NCBI GenBank assembly: GCA_040766885.1
Contig: JAXGPP010000004.1
Coordinates: forward strand, 310,001 to 374,000
Length of the DNA stretch: 64,000 bases
Direction: 5' to 3'
From: JAXGPP01 sp040766885
GTDB lineage: Bacteria > Planctomycetota > Planctomycetia > Pirellulales > Thermoguttaceae
Below the pieces are notes generated by a model, which was given only the letters and a program-made list of their open reading frames with translations, searched no databases and was not told the DNA's origin. The position numbers were made by a program, and so were the translations under genes. Below, one piece after another: positions 1-8,809 of this stretch. Position 1 is the stretch's first letter, and the number at the start of each line of letters is the position of its first letter.

Positions 1-2
1 GC

Positions 3-290
3 ATCGTGGGTACCCCGCCCAATATGAATCCTACCAACGAGGCCGACGATCGGGTATTCAACCTCACCACGGTCCGATGGAAGCCCAATCAGAAGCCGTT
101 CGCCAACCAGTTGTTCACCGGCATGGGGAGCAATGTGGGCGCCAATAACCCGCTGGTCTCCCTGCATCCCGGCGGCGTAAACGTCCTCGTGACCGACGGC
201 TCGGTTCATTTTCTGCCCGACACTGTCGATCTGCTCGTATTCAAGCGCCTTGCGACGCGCGACGACGGCCAGCCCGCGGAGCTTCCGTAG
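3..290 (+). CDS. DUF1559 family protein, C-terminal part (5' truncated by window edge)
   Basis: This is the tail of a planctomycete DUF1559 protein; the start lies before the window. About 95 residues are visible. The C-terminal signature is clear: 'SLHPGGVNVLVTDGSVHFL', the H-PGG-N-x-DGSV-F motif that gave the family its 'H-X9-DG' name. In this family the N-terminus normally carries a type IV pilin-like methylation motif and one TM helix, which cannot be checked here. Function is unknown; the proteins are thought to be pseudopilin-like surface proteins and occur in many copies per planctomycete genome. The gene is followed 36 bases later by a small lipoprotein gene, the usual pairing for this family. 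The family call is firm; the cellular role is not. Confidence 0.85.
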   Translation: MVGTPPNMNPTNEADDRVFNLTTVRWKPNQKPFANQLFTGMGSNVGANNPLVSLHPGGVNVLVTDGSVHFLPDTVDLLVFKRLATRDDGQPAELP

Positions 291-326
291 GCCGATCCCA
301 GACGATTATGGAAAGGACCACGTGAT

Positions 327-794
327 ATGACGACGCAAGCAACCAATGCGCGCCTCTGGGTCGGTTGTCTTCCACTCCTGGTGGCGCTCTGCCTGTTCTT
401 CGGCTGCGGAAGCTCGGAACCGATGGGCAAAGTAACCGGAACGCTGTTGCTCGAAGGGCAGCCGCTCCCCGCCGGCCACGGCGTGGTGTTCATGGAGCCC
501 ACCAGCGGCGACGTTTCCTACTCGATGACCGACGCCCAGGGGAGGTTCAGCCTGAAGGACGAACTACCCGTCGGCCACTACGAAGTGTCGGTCCGCCCCA
601 TCGATCCCGAGGTCGCCATGGAAGAAGTCAGCGCCGAGGCGCTGATCGATAACCCGGAGCTGGCGAAGAAGGGTGAATTCGTCTTCGATTTCCCGCGGCA
701 CTACGGCGAGCCGTCCACGAGCGGTCTGAAGTACGAGGTAAAAGAAGGCGAGAATGATTTCACGATCGGCTTGAAGAAACAGGCCGCTCCTTGA
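327..794 (+). CDS. Small lipoprotein with carboxypeptidase-regulatory-like (transthyretin-like) fold
   Basis: A 155-residue predicted lipoprotein. The N-terminus has a hydrophobic stretch ending in a lipobox-like 'LFFGC' near residue 27, so the mature protein should start at that cysteine and be membrane anchored. The rest reads 'GKVTGTLLLEGQPLPAG', 'TDAQGRFSL' and 'LPVGHYEVSVRP', the strand pattern of carboxypeptidase-regulatory-like beta-sandwich domains. Start 327 follows AAAGGA by nine bases. It sits directly downstream of the DUF1559 gene, the standard planctomycete pair, so the two are probably co-transcribed. Function is unknown. Its 3' end overlaps the 3' end of the convergent regulator gene by 35 bases (760-794). 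Confidence 0.8.
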   Translation: MTTQATNARLWVGCLPLLVALCLFFGCGSSEPMGKVTGTLLLEGQPLPAGHGVVFMEPTSGDVSYSMTDAQGRFSLKDELPVGHYEVSVRPIDPEVAMEEVSAEALIDNPELAKKGEFVFDFPRHYGEPSTSGLKYEVKEGENDFTIGLKKQAAP

Positions 795-2010
795 CTCGTC
801 CGGCGGGCGAACCGCCGGGTGCGTCCTTGACGCAGCCCGCCTGCCGCCGGTACTGCTCCGGAGTCAGGCCCGTGTAGCGGCGAAAGACCAGCCGCAGACG
901 GTGGGAACTGGCGAATCCGCAGGCGTTGGCCACGAACTGGTGCTTGAGCCGTTCCGGACCGGCCAAAAGCTGCTTGGCCCGCTCCAGCCGCAAGCGGCAA
1001 ACGTAGTCGTAGGGGGTGCAGTGAAGTACCTCCCGGAATCGCAGTTCAAGTTGTCTCCGTGAGATGCCGCTGGCGCGGACGATCTCCTCGACCCCGTGTC
1101 GCTCAAGCAGATGGTCGCGGACATAGCGCATCGCCGCCACGAGGTGCGGGTCTTCCAGGGCGAGCGTGTCCGTCGATTGCCGGGCCACGACGCCGTCGGG
1201 TGGCACGAGCAGGTCGTCTTCCGGCGGCTCCATGCCGTCCATCAGCCCGTCCAGCAGCGACGCCGTCTCGTACCCCACGCGCCACGCACTTCGCGAAACG
1301 CTGCTCAACGTCGGCTGGCAGAACTCGCAGATCGTCGGGTCGTTGTCCACTCCCAGCACCGCCACATCTTCGGGAATCCGCAGCTTGAGCCGCTCGCACT
1401 CGTCCACCAGCGCCCTCGCCCGGTAGTCATGTACTGCCAGAATCCCCACCGGCCGCGGGAGCGTCGACAGCCACTCATCGAGCCGTCCGATGCGGCTCTG
1501 CCACGACTGCCGCCGGTTGCTCCCCCGGGCGGCCTCGAACACGGCGACTGCCACGCCAGCCTCCTCGGCCCGTTCGACGAACCCTCGCCTCCGCTGTTGC
1601 GAGTAATACAGGCCGCGGACGCCGTAGTAGGCCAGCCGGCGCAGGCCGCATTCCAGCAGATGTTCCGCGGCGATCCGCCCGATCGCATAGTGGTCGACCA
1701 TCACCCGGGGCAAACCAACTTCGCGAAGCGCGCCTGCCAGGTTGACTACCGGCACTCCCAGTCGCCGCGCAGCCTCGGCCTCGGCCCGGTTGCTGATCGC
1801 CGCGATCACGCCGTCGCCCGGCCACCCGCGAAGGCTATACACGGTGTGGGCGAACTCTTCCGCCCCGGTGAGCGTCGGCGGGCTGGTGGTGAACGTCCAG
1901 CCCCCTGTCTGCCGCGCGTAGTCGGCTACGCCGCGCATGAATAGCGCCATCCACGGCACCGCCAGTGGATAAGCCAGCGCCACATGCCGCGAAGCCTGAT
2001 GACCCGACAT
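760..2010 (-). CDS. XylR-like transcriptional regulator (LacI-type sensor domain plus AraC HTH)
   Basis: A 416-residue regulator. Residues about 5-285 resemble a periplasmic-binding-protein-like sugar sensor: 'GVIAAISNRAEAEAARRLG', 'VMVDHYAIGRIAAEHLLECG', 'AVHDYRARALVDECERL', 'VAVLGVDNDPTICEFCQP'. The C-terminal 100 residues form an AraC-type double helix-turn-helix ('VEEIVRASGISRRQLELRF', 'HRLRLVFRRYTGLTPEQYRR'). This is the architecture of E. coli XylR, which senses a sugar and activates catabolic genes; planctomycetes carry many paralogues. I start it at 2010 because the ATG follows GAGGATCACGCC and the homology begins there. The ligand is unknown. The nearest upstream gene (2094-3383) is an exported protein with no obvious sugar role. 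Confidence 0.85.
   Translation of the reverse strand: MSGHQASRHVALAYPLAVPWMALFMRGVADYARQTGGWTFTTSPPTLTGAEEFAHTVYSLRGWPGDGVIAAISNRAEAEAARRLGVPVVNLAGALREVGLPRVMVDHYAIGRIAAEHLLECGLRRLAYYGVRGLYYSQQRRRGFVERAEEAGVAVAVFEAARGSNRRQSWQSRIGRLDEWLSTLPRPVGILAVHDYRARALVDECERLKLRIPEDVAVLGVDNDPTICEFCQPTLSSVSRSAWRVGYETASLLDGLMDGMEPPEDDLLVPPDGVVARQSTDTLALEDPHLVAAMRYVRDHLLERHGVEEIVRASGISRRQLELRFREVLHCTPYDYVCRLRLERAKQLLAGPERLKHQFVANACGFASSHRLRLVFRRYTGLTPEQYRRQAGCVKDAPGGSPAGRVKERPVSSSRS
800..818. terminator. GC-rich hairpin after the lipoprotein stop codon
   Basis: CCGGCGG (800-806), loop GCGAA, CCGCCGG (812-818) forms a perfect 7-bp stem six bases after the lipoprotein stop. There is no T-run on either side, and the hairpin lies inside the C-terminal codons of the opposing regulator gene. 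It may help end transcription from the plus strand, but this is weak. Confidence 0.3.
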
Positions 2011-2093
2011 GGCGTGATCCTCAAACACAGCCCGCGTGCGTCGATCGTACTCCTTACTCCCTCCCAACTTCTGACCTCCAACTCCTCCCTCCT

Positions 2094-3383
2094 CTACTCC
2101 TCCTTCACCTTCACCGTCCCGAGCCACTCTGCCCATTTCTTCACCAGTTCCTGCTGCCCTGGCAGGTAGGGCTGTCCGTGCGAACTCCCTGTCCCGCCGA
2201 AGCTCATCCCGCCCGAACGGTGTTCGCCCGGTGGCCCGCCCCACACGGCCCATGGCCCGTTGGCAAACTCTACCCGGCCGAGCACGTGCCGTGGATTGTG
2301 CTCCCCGGTCAACGTGTAAAGCAGCGCCAGGATGGTGCCGCGTTTGCCGGGTGAAAGCGTCTCGTCCTGAAGCGCTGCCACCAGCGGCGGCGCCGCCTTG
2401 AGCCCCATCGTGAGCAGTTTGCCTTCGGGTGTGTCGGGGGCGATGAGCGGGTGGGCCCACTCGCCGTAGGTGCCCATAACCAGTTTGACGGTCTCTCCCG
2501 GTTCGATCGCGGCGATCCACTCCCGTGCCGCGCGGCGATCCTCCGCGCTGAGTTCGATCACGGTCGGATCGACCACGAGCGGAATCGGCGGCGAGGTAAA
2601 GACGGTCAGCCCCGAGAGATCCGTCATATCGACGATCGTCTGCGTGTTGTGATAGAGCACCTCGAGCCGGTACTTGCCGGGCAGCGGCGCCGCCACGAAG
2701 CTGCGCATGTCGAGAACCGTCTCCCACGACTCTCCTGGCTTAAGCACGCCGAGCCGGTACAAGCCACCCATGATAATCACCGCATCTTCATGCGGCCGCA
2801 CCGCAAGCGGTTCCCCTGCCTCATTCACGACTACCAATCGCCACCGCGCCTGCCGGCCCGAGCGATAGTCTCCGCCAAGCGTGAGGCCGACCTCGTAGTT
2901 CTCCACGTCCACGTTCTTGACCGCCACCTTCAATCGTGGCAGCGAAAGTGGCGTGCACGTCAGGGGCGTCGCGGGTGTGCCCACCACCACCGCCAATGGA
3001 TCGGGGCGCCCCTCGAGCCGGCGAATCGCCGTCAACAGCCCCAGGTTGTAGCACGATCCCGGGTCGCCGGGATCACTCTCGTGCCGTTTCACGGTCCGCG
3101 CCATGAGCGCTTCGAGGTGCCCTCGCAACAGGACCTCGCTCTCCGGCCGGCGCCGGCGAACGATTTCAGACAGCACCATGTCAAGCTCGAGTTCCTCCTG
3201 CGGCCGCAGATCGACAAGCAGTTGCCCCAGCCGAAGGCCGAGAACCTCGTCCGACATCGCGCCCACGCGGGCCAGCGTCTCCGCGTGCTTCGTCATACCG
3301 TCCGACGCCGCGGCAGCCGTGACCAAGCCAGCGGCAACCAGGCCCATCATGCCGGACAGAACAGGGCTGCAAACGGAAGCCAT
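2094..3383 (-). CDS. Hypothetical exported protein
   Basis: A 429-residue protein that I cannot assign to a family. The N-terminus 'MASVCSPVLSGMMGLVAAGL' followed by 'VTAAAASDG' looks like a Sec signal peptide. An alpha-helical region follows (roughly residues 30-110), then a beta-rich middle ('RWRLVVVNEAGEPLAVRP', 'GKYRLEVLYHNTQ') that could be an Ig-like domain, and a further helical C-terminal part. I chose ATG 3383 because AGGAG lies eight bases upstream; an ATG at 3389 is too close to that site. The gene is transcribed toward the XylR-like regulator with 83 bases between them, so co-transcription is possible. Confidence 0.6.
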   Translation of the reverse strand: MASVCSPVLSGMMGLVAAGLVTAAAASDGMTKHAETLARVGAMSDEVLGLRLGQLLVDLRPQEELELDMVLSEIVRRRRPESEVLLRGHLEALMARTVKRHESDPGDPGSCYNLGLLTAIRRLEGRPDPLAVVVGTPATPLTCTPLSLPRLKVAVKNVDVENYEVGLTLGGDYRSGRQARWRLVVVNEAGEPLAVRPHEDAVIIMGGLYRLGVLKPGESWETVLDMRSFVAAPLPGKYRLEVLYHNTQTIVDMTDLSGLTVFTSPPIPLVVDPTVIELSAEDRRAAREWIAAIEPGETVKLVMGTYGEWAHPLIAPDTPEGKLLTMGLKAAPPLVAALQDETLSPGKRGTILALLYTLTGEHNPRHVLGRVEFANGPWAVWGGPPGEHRSGGMSFGGTGSSHGQPYLPGQQELVKKWAEWLGTVKVKEE

Positions 3384-4235
3384 GACCATCGCTCCTGAAG
3401 GGTTATAGAGCGAGAAGCACTGCCGTGGCGTCGAGCCCGGGGAAGCAGGGGCAACGCACCACTGCATTGTGACGGACCACATCCGCTGTGGCAAGTGTGG
3501 AGGTCGCGGGAGTGCTTCCGCCTCCTATGAAGGCGCTGGTCAAGTGGGTGCGTGCAACTCTTCTCGCCTGGCCCCAAAGGCTCCTAACTTCCAACTCCTG
3601 CCTTCTCCCATTCATTTCTCCAGCCACTCGAGAATTCTTCTATCTTCTTTCGCACTATGGACATGTGTTCACAGAACGGGCAATTCACCCCCCCGAGGCG
3701 GAAAGAACGCCTGATATAATGCGGCCCGACGCCATCGCGGCGTTCGACCGGTACTCTGGTCGTGCCGGCCAGCCCTTTACTATGTCGTCAGCGTGTAACA
3801 CCGAATCGTCCCATGAGCCAGACCCTTTTTAACAGCCCGAGCCATTCCTGCGGCGAGCACGCCGCGGCCGAAAGAAAACGCGAAGTGCAACACGTACCTC
3901 AAAGTACGTACGAAGTTGCGTTCACCCGCTCGGCGCGAACTTACTGCCTCACTTCCACTTGCCGCCGCGCTCCGCGACGCACGAAATGCAACAATGCGTT
4001 TGTTGTTGCGCTTCGATGCAACAATGTTGCATCTCGAGCCGAAACTTGTCACCCGCCGACAGCACTTCCACGTTGGGCCACGCGTCCCTCAGTGTTCGTC
4101 AAGACTCGCCGTGCGACCCCCTCCGCCTCGACGCGGCCGCAGAACGGCCTTGAACGGTGCCGCCGTTTTCGCTACAAGGCCGCGGTCTGTCTGGCATTGC
4201 GCCGCGCCGACCCGTTCCGTCTCAGAGGCACTGCC
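3384..4235. other. Long intergenic region with inverted repeats, no supported gene
   Basis: An 852-base divergent gap between the exported protein (minus) and the SH3 protein (plus). Open frames here have no ribosome binding site or recognisable motif. The centre, 3892-4032, holds three short inverted repeats listed separately. The remainder shows nothing I can name. Confidence 0.6.
3892..4032. repeat. Cluster of three inverted repeats (possible operators or RNA hairpins)
   Basis: Three palindromes lie within 141 bases of the divergent intergenic region. ACGTAC-CTCAAA-GTACGT spans 3892-3909. GCAACAA pairs with TTGTTGC across 3988-4009. ATGCAACA-A-TGTTGCAT, a perfect 8-bp-arm palindrome, spans 4016-4032. 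The second and third share the GCAACA word, also seen as GTGCAACA at 3886-3893. Repeated half-sites of one word suggest a DNA-binding protein, but hairpin RNA is equally possible. Confidence 0.4.
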
Positions 4236-5315
4236 ATGGTTCGCCCCTGGATCGCCGCTTCAGTCTTCATTTCCCTGTCCGCACACGCCGCCGCTTCAGA
4301 TTTCCCCTATGCCGCCCGCGTGACCGTCGACGGGACCTACGTCCGCAGCGGACCGGGTAACGAGTATTACCCGGCCGCCAAACTGGCCGCTGGCAGCAAG
4401 GTCGAGGTCTACCGCCACGATGCCGGCGACTGGTGCGCGATCCGTCCACCCGAAGGGAGCTTCTCCTGGGTGCCGGCCAAGTACCTCAAGCTCGGCCGCG
4501 ACGGCGTCGCCGAGGTGCTCGCCATCGAGGTCCCGGCCCGCGTCGGCAGCCATCTAAGCGACGTCCGCGATGTCGTCCAGGTCCGCCTTCGCCGCGGCGA
4601 AACGGTGGTCGTGCTCGACACCAAGGAATTCATCGCCGGCGAAGAGCCGGGCACCTGGTACAAGATCGCCCCCCCCGCCGGCGAGTTCCGCTGGATCGCC
4701 GCCGCCAAAATCAAACTCGACGCCGGCCCCGCGCCCCCCGCGGCTCTCGATGCCGCCATCTCGCGCCCCCTGTCGGCCGAGGAGTGCCGCCGGGCACTCG
4801 ATGAACTGGAACTGGAACTGGCTAAGATGCTGGCCGAAGAGCCCAGCGTCTGGGAATTCCAGGAACTGCGACCCCGCGCCGAGTCGCTCGTAAAGCAGGC
4901 CCAAACCCCCGTTGACCAGAACCGGGCACGGAAAGTTTTGAGCCGCATCGAACATTCGGAAGATGTCAAAGGCCGCTATCTCGACGTCGCACGCCGCCGC
5001 AACGATTCCCGGCTCCCACCTGCGCAGGCGCCTACCTTCGAGTTTCAGGCGTCGCCTCCGCCGGACGGCCGATTCGACGCCCGCGGCCGCCTGGCCCGCT
5101 TCGTCTCGCCCAAAGTCGGCGCCCCCCGCTACGCCCTCGTCGACGAGCAGGGCAACGTCCAGTGCTTCGTCACTCCGGCTCCCGGCGTGAACATGGAGTA
5201 CTATCTCAACCGCGAGGTCGCCGTGAGCGGCATCCGCGGCGTTACCGGCCAGCAGAACGCCCAGCACGTCACCGCCAGACACGTCCAAGCAGTCGACGAC
5301 ACCAAAGTGCGTTAG
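4236..5315 (+). CDS. Exported protein with two bacterial SH3 domains
   Basis: A 359-residue predicted secreted protein. A signal peptide (MVRPWIAASVFISLSAHAAA) is followed by an SH3b domain around residues 25-85, with 'GTYVRSGPGNEYYPAAKL', 'GDWCAIRPP' and 'FSWVPAKYLKL'. A second SH3-like repeat covers about 100-170 ('GETVVVLDTKEF', 'TWYKIAPPAGEFRWIAAAKI'). A helical segment (roughly 185-260) and a C-terminal beta-rich part around 'LARFVSPKVGAPRYALVDEQ' complete it. SH3b domains usually bind peptidoglycan or surface ligands. The start at 4236 follows AGAGGCA and places the signal peptide at the N-terminus; the frame is open further upstream, but that part has no protein-like pattern. Confidence 0.75.
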   Translation: MVRPWIAASVFISLSAHAAASDFPYAARVTVDGTYVRSGPGNEYYPAAKLAAGSKVEVYRHDAGDWCAIRPPEGSFSWVPAKYLKLGRDGVAEVLAIEVPARVGSHLSDVRDVVQVRLRRGETVVVLDTKEFIAGEEPGTWYKIAPPAGEFRWIAAAKIKLDAGPAPPAALDAAISRPLSAEECRRALDELELELAKMLAEEPSVWEFQELRPRAESLVKQAQTPVDQNRARKVLSRIEHSEDVKGRYLDVARRRNDSRLPPAQAPTFEFQASPPPDGRFDARGRLARFVSPKVGAPRYALVDEQGNVQCFVTPAPGVNMEYYLNREVAVSGIRGVTGQQNAQHVTARHVQAVDDTKVR

Positions 5316-5592
5316 ACTCCCCACCCTCGCCGCCACCCGCCACGCAAGTAAGGCCTGGTGCCAGGCGCATCGGTTTGCGCCGGCGCGCGAGTCGCATCAC
5401 ACCGCTCGCGAAATTCGAGCTATTCGCGCCGACAAAATGTCCTCCAAGAGAGGTAACCCGGAAGTGGCGGCTCAAAGTATTATCCAACAGCAGCTTGTGA
5501 CTAAAGATATGGCACGCCGATTGCTTCCCCCTCCGGTGGCGCTAGAGTGACAGGGCAAGCGTCACCGAAACAGCATCATGACGAGGATCACC

Positions 5593-6879
5593 ATGAGCGA
5601 CACGGCTAAACTGATCCTGGACGGCAACACCTATGAATTGCCGGTCCGAGTCGGCACCGAAGGCGACAAGGTAATCGATATTGGCAAACTCTTCGCCCAG
5701 ACCGGCTACACCACGCTGGACGAAGGCTTCGCCAATACGGGTGAAGCGGTCAGCCGCATCTGCTACATCGACGGCGAGAAGGGTATCCTCCGCTACCGCG
5801 GCTACCCCATCGAAGAACTGGCCGAGCGCTGCGACTTCACCGAGACGGCCTACCTGCTGATTCACGGCGAACTCCCCCAGCCCGATCAGTTGGAGGAGTT
5901 TCGCATCAACATCCGCCGCCATACGCTCCTGCATGAAGGGATGCGGCAACTCTTCGCGGGCTTCCCGCCCAACGCGCATCCGATGGCAATCCTGAGCTCC
6001 GTGGTCGGCGCCCTGGCGATCTACTCGGGCGACACGGTGAACCCCCGCGATCCCGCGCAGCAGCAACTGGCCATTTACCGCATGATGGCCAAGATGCCGA
6101 CGATTGCGGCCTTCAGCTACAAGCAATCAATCGGACAGCCGTTCATCTACCCGGAGAACCGGCTGACCTACGTGCAGAACTTCCTGCAGATGATGTTCGC
6201 CGTGCCGAGCGAGCGGTACGAGATGGACCCGGCGTTTGTCGACGCCTTGAATCTGCTCCTGATCCTGCACGCCGACCACGGCCAGAACTGCAGCACCTCG
6301 GCGGTGCGGATGGTCGGCTCGAGCAATGTCAACCTCTTCTCGAGCATCTCGGCCGGCATCTGCGCGCTGTGGGGCACGCTGCACGGCGGAGCCAACGAAG
6401 CCTGCATCGACATGCTCGAAATGATCCTGGCCGACAACCGCAACCTGGGCAAGTATGTCGACAAGGCCAAGGATCCCAACGACGACTTCCGCCTGATGGG
6501 CTTCGGCCATCGCGTCTACAAGAACTACGATCCCCGCGCCAAGATCATCAAGCAGGTGGCCAACCGCCTGCTGGCCAAGTACGGCTCGCAAAACCCGTTG
6601 TTCGAGCTGGCGCAGGAACTCGAGGAACTCGCCCTGAAGGACCCCTACTTCATCGACCGTAAGCTCTATCCCAACGTCGACTTCTACTCGGGCATCATCT
6701 ACCGGGTGATCGGCATCCCAAAGAACATGTTCACCGTGCTCTTCGCCCTCGGCCGGCTGCCCGGTTGGATCGCCCACTGGCGTGAAATGCACACTGCCGG
6801 CACCCTCAAGATCCATCGCCCCAGCCAACTCTACATGGGCGCCCCCCAGCGCGAGTTCGTGCCGCTCATCAAGCGGTGA
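5593..6879 (+). CDS. gltA: Citrate synthase
   Basis: A type II citrate synthase of 428 residues that condenses acetyl-CoA and oxaloacetate in the TCA cycle. Diagnostic segments are 'RYRGYPIEELAERCDF', 'LILHADHGQNCSTSAVRMVG', 'LWGTLHGGANEA' and 'FGHRVYKNYDPRA', which supply the two catalytic histidines, and 'PNVDFYSGIIYRVIGIP' with the catalytic aspartate. Length matches the hexameric bacterial enzyme. The frame also has an ATG at 5578, but GAGG lies eight bases before 5593, which I prefer. It stands alone: 277 bases of intergenic DNA precede it and the next gene is unrelated. Confidence 0.95.
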   Translation: MSDTAKLILDGNTYELPVRVGTEGDKVIDIGKLFAQTGYTTLDEGFANTGEAVSRICYIDGEKGILRYRGYPIEELAERCDFTETAYLLIHGELPQPDQLEEFRINIRRHTLLHEGMRQLFAGFPPNAHPMAILSSVVGALAIYSGDTVNPRDPAQQQLAIYRMMAKMPTIAAFSYKQSIGQPFIYPENRLTYVQNFLQMMFAVPSERYEMDPAFVDALNLLLILHADHGQNCSTSAVRMVGSSNVNLFSSISAGICALWGTLHGGANEACIDMLEMILADNRNLGKYVDKAKDPNDDFRLMGFGHRVYKNYDPRAKIIKQVANRLLAKYGSQNPLFELAQELEELALKDPYFIDRKLYPNVDFYSGIIYRVIGIPKNMFTVLFALGRLPGWIAHWREMHTAGTLKIHRPSQLYMGAPQREFVPLIKR

Positions 6880-6998
6880 GGACGAGAGCGTGAATCCGGG
6901 GGGGCTCCTGCCACGATTCGAACCATGGCAGACGACCGCGCGGCGGGTACAATTTGAGTAGAGTGCTTTGCCGCCAAATCGGATGAAGGAGTCGGGCC

Positions 6999-7757
6999 AT
7001 GCCGATCCACGATTGGAGCCGAGTCGATGCCGGACTGTTCCACGATTTTCACCAGACCTGGACCATCCAGATCAAGAAGGCATTGAATGGCGGCGCACTC
7101 CCCGCCGGCTATTTCGCCCTCGCCGAGCAGGTCGTGGGCGGTCCGATACCCGACGTGATCACGCTCAAGCGGCGGTCGTCACCGCCGGTCGAACGGGAGG
7201 GTCCGCGTGGAGTAGCGATCGCCGACGCCCCGCCGCAGGCTCGATTCGTGGCTTCCACCGAACTCGATCTCTACGTTCGAAAGGCGAACCGGATCGTCGT
7301 CCGCCATCGTTTGGGGCAGGTCGTGGCGGTGATCGAGATCATTTCGCCCGGCAACAAGAGCAGCACGGGCGCACTGCGATCAGTCGTGGATAAAGCCTAT
7401 GAACTCCTGCGGCAGGGAATCCACCTGCTCGTCGTCGACCTGTTTCCCCCCACGCCGCGCGACCCTCAGGGCATACACAAGGCGATCTGGGAGGAGATCT
7501 GCGACGAACCGTTCGAGTTGCCGCCTGACAAGCCGCTCACCATCGCAGCCTATTACGCCGGCGTGCCGAAGAAGGCCTATATCGAGCCCGTGGCCGTTGG
7601 AGATCCTCTTCCCTCGCTGCCGGTCTTTCTCGACCTGCAGACCTACGTTCCTGCCCCGTTGGAGGGAAGTTACCAGGCGGCCTGGGACGACTGTCCGGAG
7701 CCGCTGCGGGAACTGGTGCTCGATCCGGATTCCGCGGGGTCGTCCGACGAGGCGTAA
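6999..7757 (+). CDS. DUF4058 family protein
   Basis: A 252-residue protein of the DUF4058 family, frequent in cyanobacteria and planctomycetes. The N-terminal 'MPIHDWSRVDAGLFHDFHQT' is characteristic of the planctomycete form. The core has 'AVIEIISPGNKSSTGALR', where E-x-I-S-P-x-N-K resembles the E-x-K strand of PD-(D/E)XK nuclease-like folds; whether it has catalytic activity is unknown. A good ribosome binding site, AAGGAG, is seven bases before the ATG. No signal peptide or TM helix is seen, so it is likely cytoplasmic. It faces the ldhA gene tail to tail with 44 bases between stops. Confidence 0.8.
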   Translation: MPIHDWSRVDAGLFHDFHQTWTIQIKKALNGGALPAGYFALAEQVVGGPIPDVITLKRRSSPPVEREGPRGVAIADAPPQARFVASTELDLYVRKANRIVVRHRLGQVVAVIEIISPGNKSSTGALRSVVDKAYELLRQGIHLLVVDLFPPTPRDPQGIHKAIWEEICDEPFELPPDKPLTIAAYYAGVPKKAYIEPVAVGDPLPSLPVFLDLQTYVPAPLEGSYQAAWDDCPEPLRELVLDPDSAGSSDEA

Positions 7758-7801
7758 GACGCTTCTGCTTCACTGTCACACGAGTCGCCGCCTGAACGCC
7801 A

Positions 7802-8809
7802 TCACGCCCGGACGAGTTCGGCTGAGATCACGCCGTGCGGTTGCTGGCCCTGTTCGAAAGCGCTGATGTTGGCCAGCGTCTCCTCGGCAATCGCCCGCAT
7901 GGCATTGTGGGTGAAGAAAGCCTGGTGGCCGGTGATGAGCACGTTGGGAAACGTGAGCATCCGTGAGAGCACGTCATCCTGAATCACCCTATCCGACAGG
8001 TCTTCGAAGAAGATGTCGGCCTCTTCTTCATACACATCGAGCCCCAGCGAGCCGATCTTGCCCGACTTGAGGCCGCGGATGGCGGCCTTCGTATCGACGA
8101 GCGCTCCACGGCCGGTGTTGATCAGGATCGCCCCTCGCTTCATCCGGGCGATCGCCTCTTCGTTGATGATGTGATACGTCGCCGGCACCAGCGGGCAATG
8201 AAGAGTGATGATGTCGGATCGCGAGAAAAGCTCCTCGGTCGACACGTAGCTGCCTCCCAGCGCGAGCACTTCGGGTGATTCGGCGATGTCGTAAGCCAGT
8301 ATCTGGCAGCCGAAACCCTTCATGATCTGGGCCACTACCGTGCCGATCTTCCCCGTGCCGATGATGCCCACCGTGCGGCCGTGGAGGTCGAAACCGATCA
8401 GGCCGTCGAGGGCGAAATTGCCTTCGCGGACTCGGGTGTACGCCTTGTGCAGCCGCCGGGCCAACGCGAGGATCATGGCCACCGTGTGCTCGGCCACCGC
8501 GTGGGGCGAATAGGCGGGCACTCGCGTCACCGTCAAACCGAGCTGCTCGGCCGAGCGGAGATCGACATTGTTGAAACCCGCGCAACGCATCGCGATCAGC
8601 CGCGTGTCGTGACGCGCGAGCATCAATAGCACCTGCGCGTCGAGCATGTCGTTGACGAACGCGCAAACGGCCGGGAATCCCTCGGCCAGAGGAACGGTCT
8701 GGGGCGTCAACCGTGGCTCGTAGAACGTCAGATCGTGGTTGTGCGACAGGTTCGCCGCCGACAGGTACTCGCGGTCGTACGGCTTCGTGCTGAAAACGGC
8801 GACTCTCAT
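7802..8809 (-). CDS. ldhA: D-lactate dehydrogenase (2-hydroxyacid dehydrogenase)
   Basis: A 335-residue NAD-dependent D-2-hydroxyacid dehydrogenase, closest in pattern to fermentative D-lactate dehydrogenase LdhA: 'MRCAGFNNVDL', 'VPAYSPHAVAEHTVAM', the Rossmann loop 'GIIGTGKIG', 'INTGRGALVD' (catalytic Arg), 'GSLGLDVYEEEADIFFED' (Glu) and 'GHQAFFT' (His). It reduces pyruvate to D-lactate and reoxidises NADH when oxygen is low. The start has GGAG five bases upstream. Its ATG overlaps the stop codon of the upstream glycosyltransferase gene (ATGA, 8806-8809), so the two are probably translated in a coupled way. Confidence 0.9.
   Translation of the reverse strand: MRVAVFSTKPYDREYLSAANLSHNHDLTFYEPRLTPQTVPLAEGFPAVCAFVNDMLDAQVLLMLARHDTRLIAMRCAGFNNVDLRSAEQLGLTVTRVPAYSPHAVAEHTVAMILALARRLHKAYTRVREGNFALDGLIGFDLHGRTVGIIGTGKIGTVVAQIMKGFGCQILAYDIAESPEVLALGGSYVSTEELFSRSDIITLHCPLVPATYHIINEEAIARMKRGAILINTGRGALVDTKAAIRGLKSGKIGSLGLDVYEEEADIFFEDLSDRVIQDDVLSRMLTFPNVLITGHQAFFTHNAMRAIAEETLANISAFEQGQQPHGVISAELVRA

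Noticed and set aside
3469..3832. Short plus-strand frames in the 3.4-3.8 kb gap
   Set aside because: Cys/Gly/Ser-rich random-looking translations without start signals.
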